The notes under the pieces were generated by a model. It made no database searches and was not told the DNA's origin. It worked only from the letters and a program-made list of their open reading frames with translations. 64,000 bases of DNA from Thermonema rossianum DSM 10300 (GTDB taxonomy: Bacteria > Bacteroidota > Bacteroidia > Cytophagales > Thermonemataceae): positions 1 to 64,000 of the forward strand of contig NZ_AUGC01000014.1 of NCBI RefSeq assembly GCF_000426825.1, in the 5' to 3' direction. Made by a program: the position numbers and the translations under genes. Positions within the stretch are counted from its first letter, which is position 1, and the number at the start of each line of letters is the position of its first letter. Positions 33,219-42,449 of the stretch are shown here, piece by piece.

Positions 33219-34340
33219 ATGAAATTGATAAGTAATTTATTACGAAAAGGCTATGGCTTAAGCTACAATTTGGTGAACCCGGTGCTCTGGCGTTATGTGG
33301 TCAGGCACTTGGCAGAAGGCATACTTGTTGTGTTTGGGGTGGTCATTGTGGTATTTCTGCTTTATTATGCACTCCCGGGTGACCCTGTAAGCATGATTGC
33401 CGGGCAACGCACCGATATCATGACAAAAGAAGCCATCAAAGCCGAACTGGGCCTAGACAAACCACTCCCCACCCAACTATATCTTTATTTGCGGGACCTG
33501 TCCCCCGTATCTATGCACCACGACACACCGGAAGAGCGCAAAAAATACAATTATACCCCGCTGTTTAGCGTAGGTGAACAGGTGGTAGTGGTCAAAATGC
33601 CCTATATGCGCCGCTCTTTCCAAACCAAGCGCTTGGTAAGTGAGCTTATATTGGACAAACTGATGCTCACCCTCATTTTGGCGTTGGCAGCCATGGCGTT
33701 TGCCACGGTGGTGGGCATTTTTTTAGGCGTATGGGCAGCCACCCGTGCCAACTCGTGGATTGACAACGTGATTATCGGGGGCTCGGTAGCCGGTATCTCC
33801 ATGCCTTCCTTCGTATCGGCAAGCTTGATTTCTTTATATCTGGGCTATAAGCTCGGACCCTACATCGGCTTGAACGGAACCGGAAGCCTCTGGGTAGAAA
33901 CCATCTATTACGGGCGCCAACTGCAACTCCAAAATTTGATATTGCCGGCGTTGACCTTGGGGATTCGCCCCCTGTCTATCATTGTACAGCTTACACGTAG
34001 TTCCATGTTGGATGCCTTGTCGCAAGATTATATCCGCACGGCTTATGCCAAAGGGTTGTCGCGCCGCCGCGTGATTTGGCGCCATGCCCTTCCCAATGCA
34101 TTGAACCCGGTGATTACGGCCGTTTCGAACTGGTTGGCCTCTTTAATGTCAGGTGCCTTCTTCGTAGAACTTATTTTCGACTGGAAGGGGCTGGGATATG
34201 AAACCATACAAGCCGTACGCACCTTGGATTTACCCGTACTCATGGGGGCTACAATTGTGATTGCGGCTACTTTCGTTGTCATCAATTTTCTTGCCGACAT
34301 ACTCTATGCCCTTATCGACCCGCGCGTGCGCTTACAATAG
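33219..34340 (+). CDS. ABC transporter permease, DppB/OppB family
   Basis: 373 residues from ATG at 33219 (TTG at 33192 would add nine). Six membrane helices are expected. The N-terminal cytoplasmic/periplasmic segment has 'YALPGDPVSMIAGQRTD' and 'ELGLDKPLPTQLYLYLRDL', typical of DppB/OppB-type permeases. The inner-membrane-spanning permease domain begins 'LMLTLILALAAMAFATVVGI' and the EAA-like loop is 'IRTAYAKGLSRRRVIWRHAL PNAL' (read without the gap). It would import di- or oligopeptides or nickel, but its partner permease, ATPases and binding protein are not adjacent. Convergent with floA; a two-way terminator separates them. Confidence 0.88.
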   Translation: MKLISNLLRKGYGLSYNLVNPVLWRYVVRHLAEGILVVFGVVIVVFLLYYALPGDPVSMIAGQRTDIMTKEAIKAELGLDKPLPTQLYLYLRDLSPVSMHHDTPEERKKYNYTPLFSVGEQVVVVKMPYMRRSFQTKRLVSELILDKLMLTLILALAAMAFATVVGIFLGVWAATRANSWIDNVIIGGSVAGISMPSFVSASLISLYLGYKLGPYIGLNGTGSLWVETIYYGRQLQLQNLILPALTLGIRPLSIIVQLTRSSMLDALSQDYIRTAYAKGLSRRRVIWRHALPNALNPVITAVSNWLASLMSGAFFVELIFDWKGLGYETIQAVRTLDLPVLMGATIVIAATFVVINFLADILYALIDPRVRLQ

Positions 34341-34388
34341 GCCCCAACAGGCATGTAAAAGTTTTTTGGTGTATCAAAAATAAAAGAA

Positions 34389-34416
34389 GAGAGCGCAACT
34401 GTACGGCTGCGCTCTC
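34389..34416. terminator. Two-way terminator between permease and floA
   Basis: GAGAGCGCA (34389-34397) and TGCGCTCTC (34408-34416) form a perfect 9-bp stem with a 10-nt loop. T-rich sequence follows on both strands (CTGTTTTCTTATT on plus; TTCTTTTATTTTTG on minus), fitting two convergent genes. Confidence 0.8.
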
Positions 34417-34446
34417 ACTGTTTTCTTATTAAGGCTACAGGGAATT

Positions 34447-35433
34447 TTAGTTATAAGGGTTATTGTCATTATCACGTGGCGTATCGCTGCCACCGATGCT
34501 TTTACGCATGCTGGTATCGGCTTGAATGTTTTGCATGCGTAAATAATCCATAACACCTATGTTGCCATTGCGCAGTGCCTCGGCAATGGCTTTCGGGATT
34601 TCGGCTTCGGCTGCTATCACCTGCGCACGTGCCTCTTGCGCTTTGGCTTTCATTTCTTGCTCTAAGGCTATAGCCATGGCACGACGTTCTTCGGCTTTGG
34701 CTTCTGCTACTTTCAAATCGGCTTCAGCCTGATCTTCTTGTAGCTTAGCCCCTATGTTTTCGCCCACATCAATATCGGCAATGTCTATAGAAAGAATTTC
34801 GAAAGCTGTGCCTTCATCCAACCCCTTGGAAAGCACCAGCTTAGAAATCTTATCGGGGTTTTCCAGTACTTCCTTATGGCTTTGAGAAGAACCGATGGAA
34901 GTAACGATGCCTTCGCCCACACGCGCCAGGATGGTGTCTTCTCCGGCGCCCCCAATCAACCGGCGAATGTTGGCGCGCACGGTCACCCGCGCAACGGCTA
35001 TCACTTGAATGCCGTCTTGGGCTATGGCTGCCACCTTGGGTGTGGTAATCACCTTGGGGTTCACCGATATTTGCACTGCCTCGAACACATCGCGGCCTGC
35101 CAAATCGATGGCTGCAGCCTGCTCAAAAGAAAGCTCTATATTGGCTTTATCGGCAGAAATCAAAGCACTGATTACCTTTTGCACATTGCCACCTGCCAAA
35201 TAGTGCGATTCCAAAGCATCGGCAGTAATACCCCTCAGACCGGCTTTCTCGGCAGTAATCAAGGCATCGACAATCACGCGTGGCGGCACCCGCCGGATAC
35301 GCATGAAGGTCATATTCAAAAGCCCGACGTTTACTCCGGAAAACTGTGCCGTAATCCATAAACTAATAGGGAAATAGGACATGAAAATGAAAAACAGGAC
35401 GATAGCAACAGCTGCAATAATAAGGGTTCCCAT
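34447..35433 (-). CDS. floA: Flotillin-like protein FloA
   Basis: 328 residues. A short N-terminal membrane hairpin ([18 protein letters not shown]) anchors the protein, followed by an SPFH/band-7 domain and a long coiled coil with Glu/Ala-rich repeats ('[20 protein letters not shown]'). '[20 protein letters not shown]', '[20 protein letters not shown]' and '[20 protein letters not shown]' match the UPF0365/FloA family that scaffolds functional membrane microdomains. The gene sits 31 bp downstream of nfeD, the usual partner order. Confidence 0.95.
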   Translation of the reverse strand: MGTLIIAAVAIVLFFIFMSYFPISLWITAQFSGVNVGLLNMTFMRIRRVPPRVIVDALITAEKAGLRGITADALESHYLAGGNVQKVISALISADKANIELSFEQAAAIDLAGRDVFEAVQISVNPKVITTPKVAAIAQDGIQVIAVARVTVRANIRRLIGGAGEDTILARVGEGIVTSIGSSQSHKEVLENPDKISKLVLSKGLDEGTAFEILSIDIADIDVGENIGAKLQEDQAEADLKVAEAKAEERRAMAIALEQEMKAKAQEARAQVIAAEAEIPKAIAEALRNGNIGVMDYLRMQNIQADTSMRKSIGGSDTPRDNDNNPYN

Positions 35434-35464
35434 ATGAATACTCGTTTTGGTTTATAGTTGACAA

Positions 35465-35944
35465 TCAATTAAGCTGAGGATTATCAGGTGCTACTTTTCT
35501 CACAATGAAGTACTGCTTTTCGGCTTTGACTACCTCCACCTCGCTACCGGTAGGTATGAAGCCACTTAACGAGCGGGCGTCATGCTGTTCGCCATTGGGC
35601 AACTCAATACGTCCATATGGTTTCAGGTCGGAAATGGCCCGGGCAGCACCGGTATAAGATGGCACTTCGGCAGGGGTGTCTTTTCCGCTGGGCAGCGAAG
35701 CTTTTAAACTAAAACGCTTAAAAATACGTGAAGCAGGGAAATAGCGAATACCCAGCCCGCCTAACAGCAGACTGGCAGCTGTTAAGGCAGCCCCCCATTC
35801 CGGCGATTCCATGAACGCCAGTGTGATGGCGCTTCCCCAGCTAATCAATGCCAAAAAAGCAGCAATACTGGTGCCCGGAATCACGAATATTTCCAGCAGA
35901 AACAGCAACAGAGCCACAAGCAGTAAGATAAAGACAAATGTCAT
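35465..35944 (-). CDS. NfeD-family membrane protein
   Basis: 159 residues. Two or three membrane helices occupy the N-terminal 70 residues ('FVFILLLVALLLFLLEIFVI PGTSIAAF', written without the gap), then a small beta-barrel (OB-fold) domain includes 'YTGAARAISDLKPYGRIELP' and 'ARSLSGFIPTGSEVEVVKAE'. This is the short NfeD form that accompanies flotillin-like proteins, here FloA, and probably modulates membrane microdomains. The gene is first in a two-gene nfeD-floA operon. Confidence 0.9.
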   Translation of the reverse strand: MTFVFILLLVALLLFLLEIFVIPGTSIAAFLALISWGSAITLAFMESPEWGAALTAASLLLGGLGIRYFPASRIFKRFSLKASLPSGKDTPAEVPSYTGAARAISDLKPYGRIELPNGEQHDARSLSGFIPTGSEVEVVKAEKQYFIVRKVAPDNPQLN

Positions 35945-35982
35945 AAAAGTTTTAATTGTTTTTTGTCTTTGTGAATATAAAA

Positions 35983-36007
35983 AAAAGAGGGCATAAAGCC
36001 CTCTTTT
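35983..36007 (-). terminator. Terminator of the bamA-ompH transcript
   Basis: AAAAGAGGGC (35983-35992) and GCCCTCTTTT (35998-36007) pair perfectly around loop ATAAA. A run of T follows on the minus strand. It lies 27 bp after the ompH stop, closing the uppS-bamA-ompH-ompH operon and insulating nfeD-floA. Confidence 0.88.
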
Positions 36008-36033
36008 AAATAAAAAACTACATTGTATGTTCT

Positions 36034-36561
36034 TTATTTTGACTCTACGGAAGTTACGCCCAGCTTTTTCAATACCAAATCCGAAATGTCGCCGGTGCCA
36101 TCTTCCGGCTCGTAAAGCAGCGCTTCGCGGCGCAAAATATAGGTATAACCGTTTTCTTTAGCTACTGCCACGATGGCCTCTTCTATTTTTTTGTAAATAG
36201 GTGCCAACAAAGCGTTCTCTTTCTTTTGAATAGATTCAGCCGCACTGTTTTGAAACTCCTGCAGCTGCTCTTGCAACGAGCCTATTTCTTTTTCCAGCGC
36301 TTGGCGCGTAGGGTCAGGCATAGATGCCCCTTCGTTCAAGTACTTTTGGTATTTGGTTTGCAGCTCTTGTTGTTTGGCTTTGAAATCTTCTTCCAACTTG
36401 CTTTGATAGGCTTGCAACTCCGATTGCGCCACTTTAAAGTCGGGCAACTGAGGCAATACATAGTTCAGATCGAAATAGCCAATTTTTTGCTGCGCAAAGG
36501 CTGTCGAGATACCAAGCATCATAAAGCATAAAGCACTCAATGCAACAATCTTCTTCATCAT
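36034..36561 (-). CDS. OmpH/Skp-family periplasmic chaperone (second copy)
   Basis: 175 residues from ATG at 36561, preceded by an AAGGAAA ribosome-binding site about 8 nt upstream; codons further upstream (36582, 36636) only extend the leader. A signal peptide ends STAFAQQ. The mature protein begins 'KIGYFDLNYVLPQLPDFKVA', the strand common to Skp proteins, then forms a long Gln/Lys/Glu-rich helical hairpin ('FKAKQQELQTKYQKYLNEGA') and returns with 'VAKENGYTYILRREALLYEP'. Skp-type trimers hold outer-membrane proteins on the way to BamA. It follows a paralogous ompH gene. Confidence 0.93.
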   Translation of the reverse strand: MMKKIVALSALCFMMLGISTAFAQQKIGYFDLNYVLPQLPDFKVAQSELQAYQSKLEEDFKAKQQELQTKYQKYLNEGASMPDPTRQALEKEIGSLQEQLQEFQNSAAESIQKKENALLAPIYKKIEEAIVAVAKENGYTYILRREALLYEPEDGTGDISDLVLKKLGVTSVESK

Positions 36562-36622
36562 AAATTTTCCTTTTTTATTCATGGTTAAAACAGATTCCAA
36601 TAACTGTACCAAATATACAAAA

Positions 36623-37168
36623 TTAACGATTGGCATTTTCTTTAGGGTTGTCTTCCGGGTCGCCTAAGCCCAACTCTTCCAACACGTAGTCGGTGTAATC
36701 ATGACGGGGGTCTAAATAAACCACCACAAAATCACCGGACTTATCATAGATAACCTGTAGTTGATGCTGGCGCGCCACACGTTCCAATGCTTTGTTCAAT
36801 TTTTCACGTAGGGGTGTGAGCAACTCTTGTTTTTTCAAGAAAATAAGCCCCTCATAGCCAAAAGTTTTTTGCTGCAGCTCGCGCGCTTCTTTTTCTTTTT
36901 GTGCAATTTCCTCGAGGCGCTCGCGCTTCATGTCTTCGGTGAGCAGAAGCTCTTCGCTGTTGTATTTGCGCTTCAGCTTTTCTACCTCTTGAAACTTGGC
37001 TTCTATTTCTTGTGTAGCCCTCTGCACAAAACGGTCGAAGTCCTGCTGTACCTGTTGGTACTCGGGCATTTTACGCAAGACGAAATTCACATCTACAAAA
37101 CCAAATTTTTGTGCATGTGCCGAATGTAAACAAGCAAAGAAGAGCAAGAAGCAAAATAAACGAACCAT
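36623..37168 (-). CDS. OmpH/Skp-family periplasmic chaperone (first copy)
   Basis: 181 residues. Signal peptide MVRLFCFLLFFACLHSAHAQ, then 'KFGFVDVNFVLRKMPEYQQV', a charged helical region with Lys/Glu pairs ('FQEVEKLKRKYNSEELLLTE'), and 'VARQHQLQVIYDKSGDFVVV' plus a short acidic C terminus 'LGLGDPEDNPKENANR'. It is a Skp-like chaperone paralogous to the next gene. Its start lies 4 bp after the bamA stop, so it is tightly linked to the Bam barrel-assembly gene. Confidence 0.92.
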   Translation of the reverse strand: MVRLFCFLLFFACLHSAHAQKFGFVDVNFVLRKMPEYQQVQQDFDRFVQRATQEIEAKFQEVEKLKRKYNSEELLLTEDMKRERLEEIAQKEKEARELQQKTFGYEGLIFLKKQELLTPLREKLNKALERVARQHQLQVIYDKSGDFVVVYLDPRHDYTDYVLEELGLGDPEDNPKENANR

Positions 37169-37171
37169 ACT

Positions 37172-39655
37172 TTATCGTATTTGTTGACCTATGGTAAAGT
37201 GGAACTGACCGCCATTGGCGCCCGGGTTCCCCGGCACATCATCAAAGCCAACGGCATAATCGATACCGATCATGCCGAAAGCAGGCATCAGGACACGTGC
37301 TCCAAAGCCTGCCGAGCGGTACATGTTGAAAGGATTGAAGCGTCCGAAATCTGCCCAGTTGTTGCCGGCTTCTACAAACGACAGTACGTAAATGGTAGCG
37401 GCGGGGTTCAATGAAAGCGGATAACGCAACTCCATCACATACTTAGAGAATACAGTTCCACCTGTGCCGGCATTCACACCCGTAGAAAACGGAATAATAG
37501 AGTTGTCTTTGTAGCCACGCAAGCCGATGATGTCGGAACCTAACAAGAAATTGAAGCCCGACAAACCGCTTCCCCCTAAGATGAAACGCTCGAACGGTCC
37601 CACGCCATTGTCTTTGCTATAGGTCTGCAGAAAACCAAAGTGGGCACGCGTGTTCAATACCAGCTTACCGGCAATAGGCGTAAAGAACGAGGCATCTATC
37701 ATCCATTTGTGGTATTCTATCCACTTGAAGCGCTCCTGCGGGCTAAGAGCCTCGTAGTTTTTCCTGCCTTCGATGTCATCGAACAAAGAAAAAGGCGGTG
37801 TCATGGTTACGTTCAGTGAAATATTCGAACCGGTGCGGGGGAAGGTGGGGTTATCGATGCTGTTGCGTGCCAGCGTAGTACTCAGCGTGATGCTACGCGA
37901 AACCCCGTTGTTATATCCCAAACCGGTATTGTAATTGTCGATGGTGTATTGCCGGAAGCTCAAGGCATTACTCAAAACAAAGTAGTCATCGGGGAAATTA
38001 AGACGCCGCCCCAAGCTTACGGTAGCACTGGTTACTTGCAAGCCCCCCAACACACGATTGTTAATCACACTGCGCTGCACCGAGTGGCTGAAGTTTACCG
38101 AAAAGGCATTGGGCTTTTTCCCGCCCAACCATGGCTCGGTGAAGGTCAAGGAGTAGGTTTGAAAGGCACGTCCGTTGGCTTGAATCCGTAAAGCAAGCTG
38201 CTGCCCGTCGCCGGCAGGCACCGGATGCCAGTTGCTCAGCTTACCGGCTTTGCGCAAAGAGAAGTTATTAAAAATCACGCCCACAGTACCTACAAAGCCG
38301 ATGCCACCACCCCAGCCACCGGACAACTCCAGCTGGTCACTGGGTTTTTCTTCTACGGTATATTTAATATCCACAGTTCCTGTTTCCAAGTGAGGTATGG
38401 GTTCTATCTGTATCTTTTCGGGGTCGAAGTATCCCAACTGGCTCAGCGCCTGGTTTGTACGTATAATATCGCGGCGGCTGAATTTACGCCCCGGTATGGT
38501 ACGTATCTCACGCAAAATCACGTGATCACTGGTGCGGGTATTACCACTGATGAAAATACTATTGATGGTAGCCTGCGGACCTTCATAAATACGCATTTCA
38601 ATATCGATGGAGTCGCCTTCCGCTTTGATTTCCACAGGGGTAATGCGGAAGAAGAGATAGCCGTTATCCATATACAAAGAGCTGATGTCTTGCTCTGTCA
38701 GGCTGAAGTTCAGGCGCTTGTCCAGCTCTTCACGGTCGTAAATATCGCCTTTCTTGATGCCCAACACCTGCGAAAGGTATTCATCGGAATATACAAAGTT
38801 GCCTTTCCAAGTGATGTTGCGGTAATGATATTGAGGACCTTCATGTATTTTCATGTAAATATTTACGCGGTTGGGCTTCACAAAATATACGCAGTCTTGC
38901 AGTATCTGTGCATCGCGATAACCTTCTTTGCCGTATAGTTTAATAATCCGCTTTTTGTCTTCTTCATATTTTTTAGGCACAAACTTAGACGAGGTAAAAA
39001 TACGGGGGAAACGTTTCTCTTTAATCTTCATGCGGCGATGCAAACGCTTGTCCGATACTGCTTCGTTGCCCTCAAAAATAATTTCGTCTGCTTTGACCTT
39101 CTTGCCCCTGTTTACTTTCAGTTTCAATATCACGCTATTGGAAAGCAAAGTATCTTTCTGCTGAACGGCATCTACCTTCACGGCATAAAAGCCTTTGTCT
39201 TTATAGTATTTTTCTACCGTAATCAAAGCGTTTTTTATCAAGGGGTCAGAAATAATCTTCCCTTTAATTGCTTTGATTTTGTCTTGCAGTTTATCGGCAT
39301 CGCCCCGCTTTACACCTTCAAATTGGATGCGCGATACTCTGGGGCGTTCCTGCAGATAAAGATTCAGATAAACCTTATTGCCTTCGAACTTGGTGGCGGT
39401 AATTTCAATATCGCCGAAAAGCCCCGTATCCCATAATTTTTTAATTGCGGTAGCCGTGCGTGTGCCGGGAATTTCCAAGGTATCGCCTACTTTCAAGCCT
39501 GCCATGTTGAGTAGGGCGTTGCTATCGAGAAACTTGACGCCACTGATATTGATGCCTGCAATGACGTACTCGCCGGATTGATTCTGTGCATTCGCCAAGT
39601 TTGTCAGCAACAATAGGCACACAAGTACCCGGAAACTCTTCAAAAAACGCTGCAT
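37172..39655 (-). CDS. bamA: Outer-membrane assembly factor BamA
   Basis: 827 residues. Signal peptide ends LANAQ. Five POTRA-like repeats occupy about residues 25-430: 'YVIAGINISGVKFLDSNALL', 'PRVSRIQFEGVKRGDADKLQ', 'KKVKADEIIFEGNEAVSDKR', 'YHYRNITWKGNFVYSDEYLS' and 'ATINSIFISGNTRTSDHVIL' mark successive repeats. The C-terminal half is a 16-strand Omp85 barrel with the conserved loop 'GLRGYKDNSIIP' (the VRGF-like lid region) and a terminal strand ending in 'FTIGQQIR'. It inserts beta-barrel proteins into the outer membrane. uppS precedes it by 4 bp. Confidence 0.96.
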   Translation of the reverse strand: MQRFLKSFRVLVCLLLLTNLANAQNQSGEYVIAGINISGVKFLDSNALLNMAGLKVGDTLEIPGTRTATAIKKLWDTGLFGDIEITATKFEGNKVYLNLYLQERPRVSRIQFEGVKRGDADKLQDKIKAIKGKIISDPLIKNALITVEKYYKDKGFYAVKVDAVQQKDTLLSNSVILKLKVNRGKKVKADEIIFEGNEAVSDKRLHRRMKIKEKRFPRIFTSSKFVPKKYEEDKKRIIKLYGKEGYRDAQILQDCVYFVKPNRVNIYMKIHEGPQYHYRNITWKGNFVYSDEYLSQVLGIKKGDIYDREELDKRLNFSLTEQDISSLYMDNGYLFFRITPVEIKAEGDSIDIEMRIYEGPQATINSIFISGNTRTSDHVILREIRTIPGRKFSRRDIIRTNQALSQLGYFDPEKIQIEPIPHLETGTVDIKYTVEEKPSDQLELSGGWGGGIGFVGTVGVIFNNFSLRKAGKLSNWHPVPAGDGQQLALRIQANGRAFQTYSLTFTEPWLGGKKPNAFSVNFSHSVQRSVINNRVLGGLQVTSATVSLGRRLNFPDDYFVLSNALSFRQYTIDNYNTGLGYNNGVSRSITLSTTLARNSIDNPTFPRTGSNISLNVTMTPPFSLFDDIEGRKNYEALSPQERFKWIEYHKWMIDASFFTPIAGKLVLNTRAHFGFLQTYSKDNGVGPFERFILGGSGLSGFNFLLGSDIIGLRGYKDNSIIPFSTGVNAGTGGTVFSKYVMELRYPLSLNPAATIYVLSFVEAGNNWADFGRFNPFNMYRSAGFGARVLMPAFGMIGIDYAVGFDDVPGNPGANGGQFHFTIGQQIR

Positions 39656-39659
39656 TGTA

Positions 39660-40406
39660 TTATTCTGATTTTATTTGTTCACTGATTTTTCCAAAACGCC
39701 GTTCTCTTTGCTGAAAAGAACGAATGGCTTCAAACAAATGTTGTTTGCGGAAGTCGGGCCATAAGATAGGTGTAAAATACAACTCTGTGTAAGCCAGCTC
39801 CCAAAGCATGAAGTTGCTGATACGCATTTCGCCACTGGTGCGAATGAGTAGCTCGGGCTCGGGCATGAAAGAAGTAGAAAGGTAGCGGCTGATGGTCTGT
39901 GCATCGACTGCGGCGGGCTCCAGACGGCCATAACGCACATCTTCGGCCATGCGACGCATGGCTTGTGTAAGGTCCCAGCGTCCGCTGTAGCTTAGAGCCA
40001 GGGTCAGCGTCAATCCGCTGTTTTGAGCCGTCAGAGCCATGGCATCTTGCAGTTCTTGTTGCGCTGTTTGCGGCAAATCGCTCAACTGCCCAATGGCCTT
40101 CAGGCGCACATTGTTCTCATTGAGTTTTTTTACCTCTTTGCGAATGGTGGATACCAACAAGCTCATGAGGGCATTTACCTCCTGCCGGGGGCGTGCCCAA
40201 TTCTCGGTAGAAAAAGCGTAAAGAGTAAGGAATTCCACACCGGCTTCGCCACATCCTTCCACCACGGCACGCACTGCCTCCACTGCGTTTTGATGACCAA
40301 ACACACGGGCTGCCCCTCGTTGTTTTGCCCACCGCCCGTTGCCATCCATAATGATGGCGATATGCTTAGGAACCGCCTGTTTTTTAATATCGTCTAATGA
40401 AACCAT
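39660..40406 (-). CDS. uppS: Undecaprenyl diphosphate synthase (isoprenyl transferase)
   Basis: 248 residues. It condenses isopentenyl diphosphate to make the C55 lipid carrier for peptidoglycan and polysaccharides. The start motif 'IAIIMDGNGRWAKQRG' carries the catalytic Asp, then 'GHQNAVEAVRAVVEG', 'LTLYAFSTENWARP' and 'EPELLIRTSGEMRISNFMLW' with 'LAYTELYF' follow in the usual order for cis-prenyltransferases. It lies between a DUF6089 gene and bamA, an arrangement typical of Bacteroidota. Confidence 0.96.
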   Translation of the reverse strand: MVSLDDIKKQAVPKHIAIIMDGNGRWAKQRGAARVFGHQNAVEAVRAVVEGCGEAGVEFLTLYAFSTENWARPRQEVNALMSLLVSTIRKEVKKLNENNVRLKAIGQLSDLPQTAQQELQDAMALTAQNSGLTLTLALSYSGRWDLTQAMRRMAEDVRYGRLEPAAVDAQTISRYLSTSFMPEPELLIRTSGEMRISNFMLWELAYTELYFTPILWPDFRKQHLFEAIRSFQQRERRFGKISEQIKSE

Positions 40407-40495
40407 TCGTGTTGTTCTTTGGAATAAGCCTGCACTCAGACTCTTGCTTTAGAGGCTGCAATTTAGCAAGAATCTTGCATTTATTCTCTTAGCTC

Positions 40496-41194
40496 TTAAA
40501 ACTTGTAAAAAGAGGGGCAAGGCTTGGCATAAAAAGTGTAGGTCAGGTGAATTGCCGAAAAGAAATACCAGTCTTTATCGTAGGTGTTGCCGGTATAGTA
40601 CTTCGCCGGGCGGGCCGGCAACAGGCGGTCGTTGGTGTAGAGGTCGTCCAAATAGTCTGTAAAGGTCTTACGTGCCCCCACTTCTGCGTTTAGATTCCAG
40701 TGCTCGCCCAAAACCACCTTCATCCCTACGCCCATAGGTATCGACATCTGGTAAAGGCTATAATCGGGCGACAAGTTTTGCTGGGGGTTCATACGAAAAG
40801 CAGCTACGCCCATCATCAGATAGGGACTCCATCCCTGAAAACGGCCGGGGTTGCGATAGTAGAAAAAGTTATACTCAAAAATAGCTGCCACTTCGGTCAA
40901 CTCCGTGCGAAAGCTGTATTGCCGACGGCGTGCCAGAGGGGTATTCAAATCGCTGTCATGTGCCTCGATGCTCCCATGACTAACGCTAAGGCGGGTAGAG
41001 ACAGCCTCATTCCAGTTTTGCCGCCACAACACAGAGAAACCCAAACGGGGCGATTGATAGTTGATATAGGGCGCCAGTTCGCCTTTGTAGTTCCAAACTC
41101 CCACACCGGCACCTAACTCATGACGCTGCCCATAAGAAAGAGCAGCGCCAAACACAAAGAATATCGTAAGAAGCAGAAAAGTTACTTTTTGCAT
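40496..41194 (-). CDS. DUF6089-type outer membrane beta-barrel protein
   Basis: 232 residues. Signal peptide ends ALSYGQ. The mature part is a small barrel with alternating hydrophobic strands: 'HELGAGVGVWNYKGELAPYI', 'FRTELTEVAAIFEYNFFYYR', 'WSPYLMMGVAAFRMNP', 'WNLNAEVGARKTFTDYLDDL'. This matches the DUF6089 family, often adjacent to uppS and bamA. It shares pattern with the next gene upstream, 41271-42266, and is likely its paralogue. The product is probably an outer-membrane protein; cargo and function are unknown. Confidence 0.85.
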   Translation of the reverse strand: MQKVTFLLLTIFFVFGAALSYGQRHELGAGVGVWNYKGELAPYINYQSPRLGFSVLWRQNWNEAVSTRLSVSHGSIEAHDSDLNTPLARRRQYSFRTELTEVAAIFEYNFFYYRNPGRFQGWSPYLMMGVAAFRMNPQQNLSPDYSLYQMSIPMGVGMKVVLGEHWNLNAEVGARKTFTDYLDDLYTNDRLLPARPAKYYTGNTYDKDWYFFSAIHLTYTFYAKPCPSFYKF

Positions 41195-41270
41195 TAGAGC
41201 GCATTCATTTTTTTAATACCAAGTCATTCAAAAGCATCAAGCGGGCATGCACCCGCTGAGCGGCACCTTA

Positions 41271-42266
41271 TCATCTAAACTTAGGACAACGCACCTTTCC
41301 GGCAAAAATATACGTCAGCTTAAAGCCCACGGTAATGATTTTATCCAACTCCTTGCTGTTGCCCCGCTGGTCACCACCTCGTCCAAAGCCAATCACCGTG
41401 GAGTTGCCCAACTCATCGGTGGTGAGCCCTCCTATGGAGTCGGCTACCGGCTGGAAATTACGCGTTTTGCCGGTGATGGGATCCACCGTTTCGGTGGTGC
41501 GGTTGGCCATAATCACCGCCAAAGGTCCCACTTGCTCCAAGAGGTCACGCGGATCGGCATAGTTGCCACTTACATCGTCCAGGTAATCGGTAAAGGTATA
41601 GTGATATACGAACTCAAAGCTCAAATCCAAGTTATCTGTCAGTTTATAGCGCACACCCGCCCCGAAAGGCACCGAAAATTGAATCAAAGAATACGGTTTA
41701 TCAGGATACTTCAGGTCAGGATTATAGCGGGGGGTAAGTCCTTGCCCTTCGGTGCGCAGGGGTTGCAGAGCCACCCACTTTCCATCGGGAGTCATCCCTT
41801 TGGGGTTATGATAAAAAGCCCCCACCCCAACAAAAGCATAAGGGCGCCACATGGGCCGACGGTAAAAATACCCACGGGAAGGCACCAAATCTACTGCCAA
41901 ACGCACCGACAACTCAAATACGTCATTGCGGAAGTTGGCATTGCGCAAATAGCGGTATTTATGCTGTTGATCGTTGGGGTCTGCATTACGAAAGTCCGAA
42001 GCCATGATGCGCAAGTAATCAAATTCCGCTTCCACTTGCATGCGGCTGTTGAAACGCCGTGCCACGCCCGCCATCACACTGGGGCGTGTATATGAAATGT
42101 TCGTACTGGCAGGGTTATCATCCGGCGCCAAGTCGCCAAAGTAGTTAGCAGCCCCTACACCTCCATAAATAGCCCAATAGTTACCACCACTATTGATTTG
42201 CTGCGCTTGAGCACTCCAAAGTGCGCTTGCAATGCAAAAAAACATCAAACAGAACGTGCGCATCAT
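41271..42266 (-). CDS. DUF6089-type outer membrane beta-barrel protein
   Basis: 331 residues with a signal peptide ending WSAQAQ. Strand patterns are 'YWAIYGGVGAANYFGDLAPD', 'RFNSRMQVEAEFDYLRIMAS', 'NANFRNDVFELSVRLAVDLV', 'WRPYAFVGVGAFYHNP' and 'NLDLSFEFVYHYTFTDYLDD'. It ends 'VGFKLTYIFAGKVRCPKFR'. It is longer than its downstream paralogue (331 against 232) because of an insertion between 'NYADPRDLLEQVGPLAVIMA' and the last strand. It is the first of the two DUF6089 genes before uppS-bamA-ompH-ompH. Confidence 0.82.
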   Translation of the reverse strand: MMRTFCLMFFCIASALWSAQAQQINSGGNYWAIYGGVGAANYFGDLAPDDNPASTNISYTRPSVMAGVARRFNSRMQVEAEFDYLRIMASDFRNADPNDQQHKYRYLRNANFRNDVFELSVRLAVDLVPSRGYFYRRPMWRPYAFVGVGAFYHNPKGMTPDGKWVALQPLRTEGQGLTPRYNPDLKYPDKPYSLIQFSVPFGAGVRYKLTDNLDLSFEFVYHYTFTDYLDDVSGNYADPRDLLEQVGPLAVIMANRTTETVDPITGKTRNFQPVADSIGGLTTDELGNSTVIGFGRGGDQRGNSKELDKIITVGFKLTYIFAGKVRCPKFR

Positions 42267-42449
42267 CTTGTCTTTAATTTTTAGAACTCTTCAAAAATTG
42301 TGCCTTCTTGTACTTTTCCATCAACTACACTAAAACCTCCCCATTCAAAGGTATAAAAAGAATAGAATAAGCTCAAGTATTTTCGTTTAAAAACTTCCAC
42401 TTTCAGCCAAATCCGTTAAATTGCTTACGTTCAACTAAATAATAAGGTT

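Noticed and set aside
36582-36636. Longer N terminus for the second OmpH gene starting at 36636 or 36582
   Set aside because: The extension has no signal-peptide character and would overlap the preceding ompH gene; a ribosome-binding site sits before 36561.
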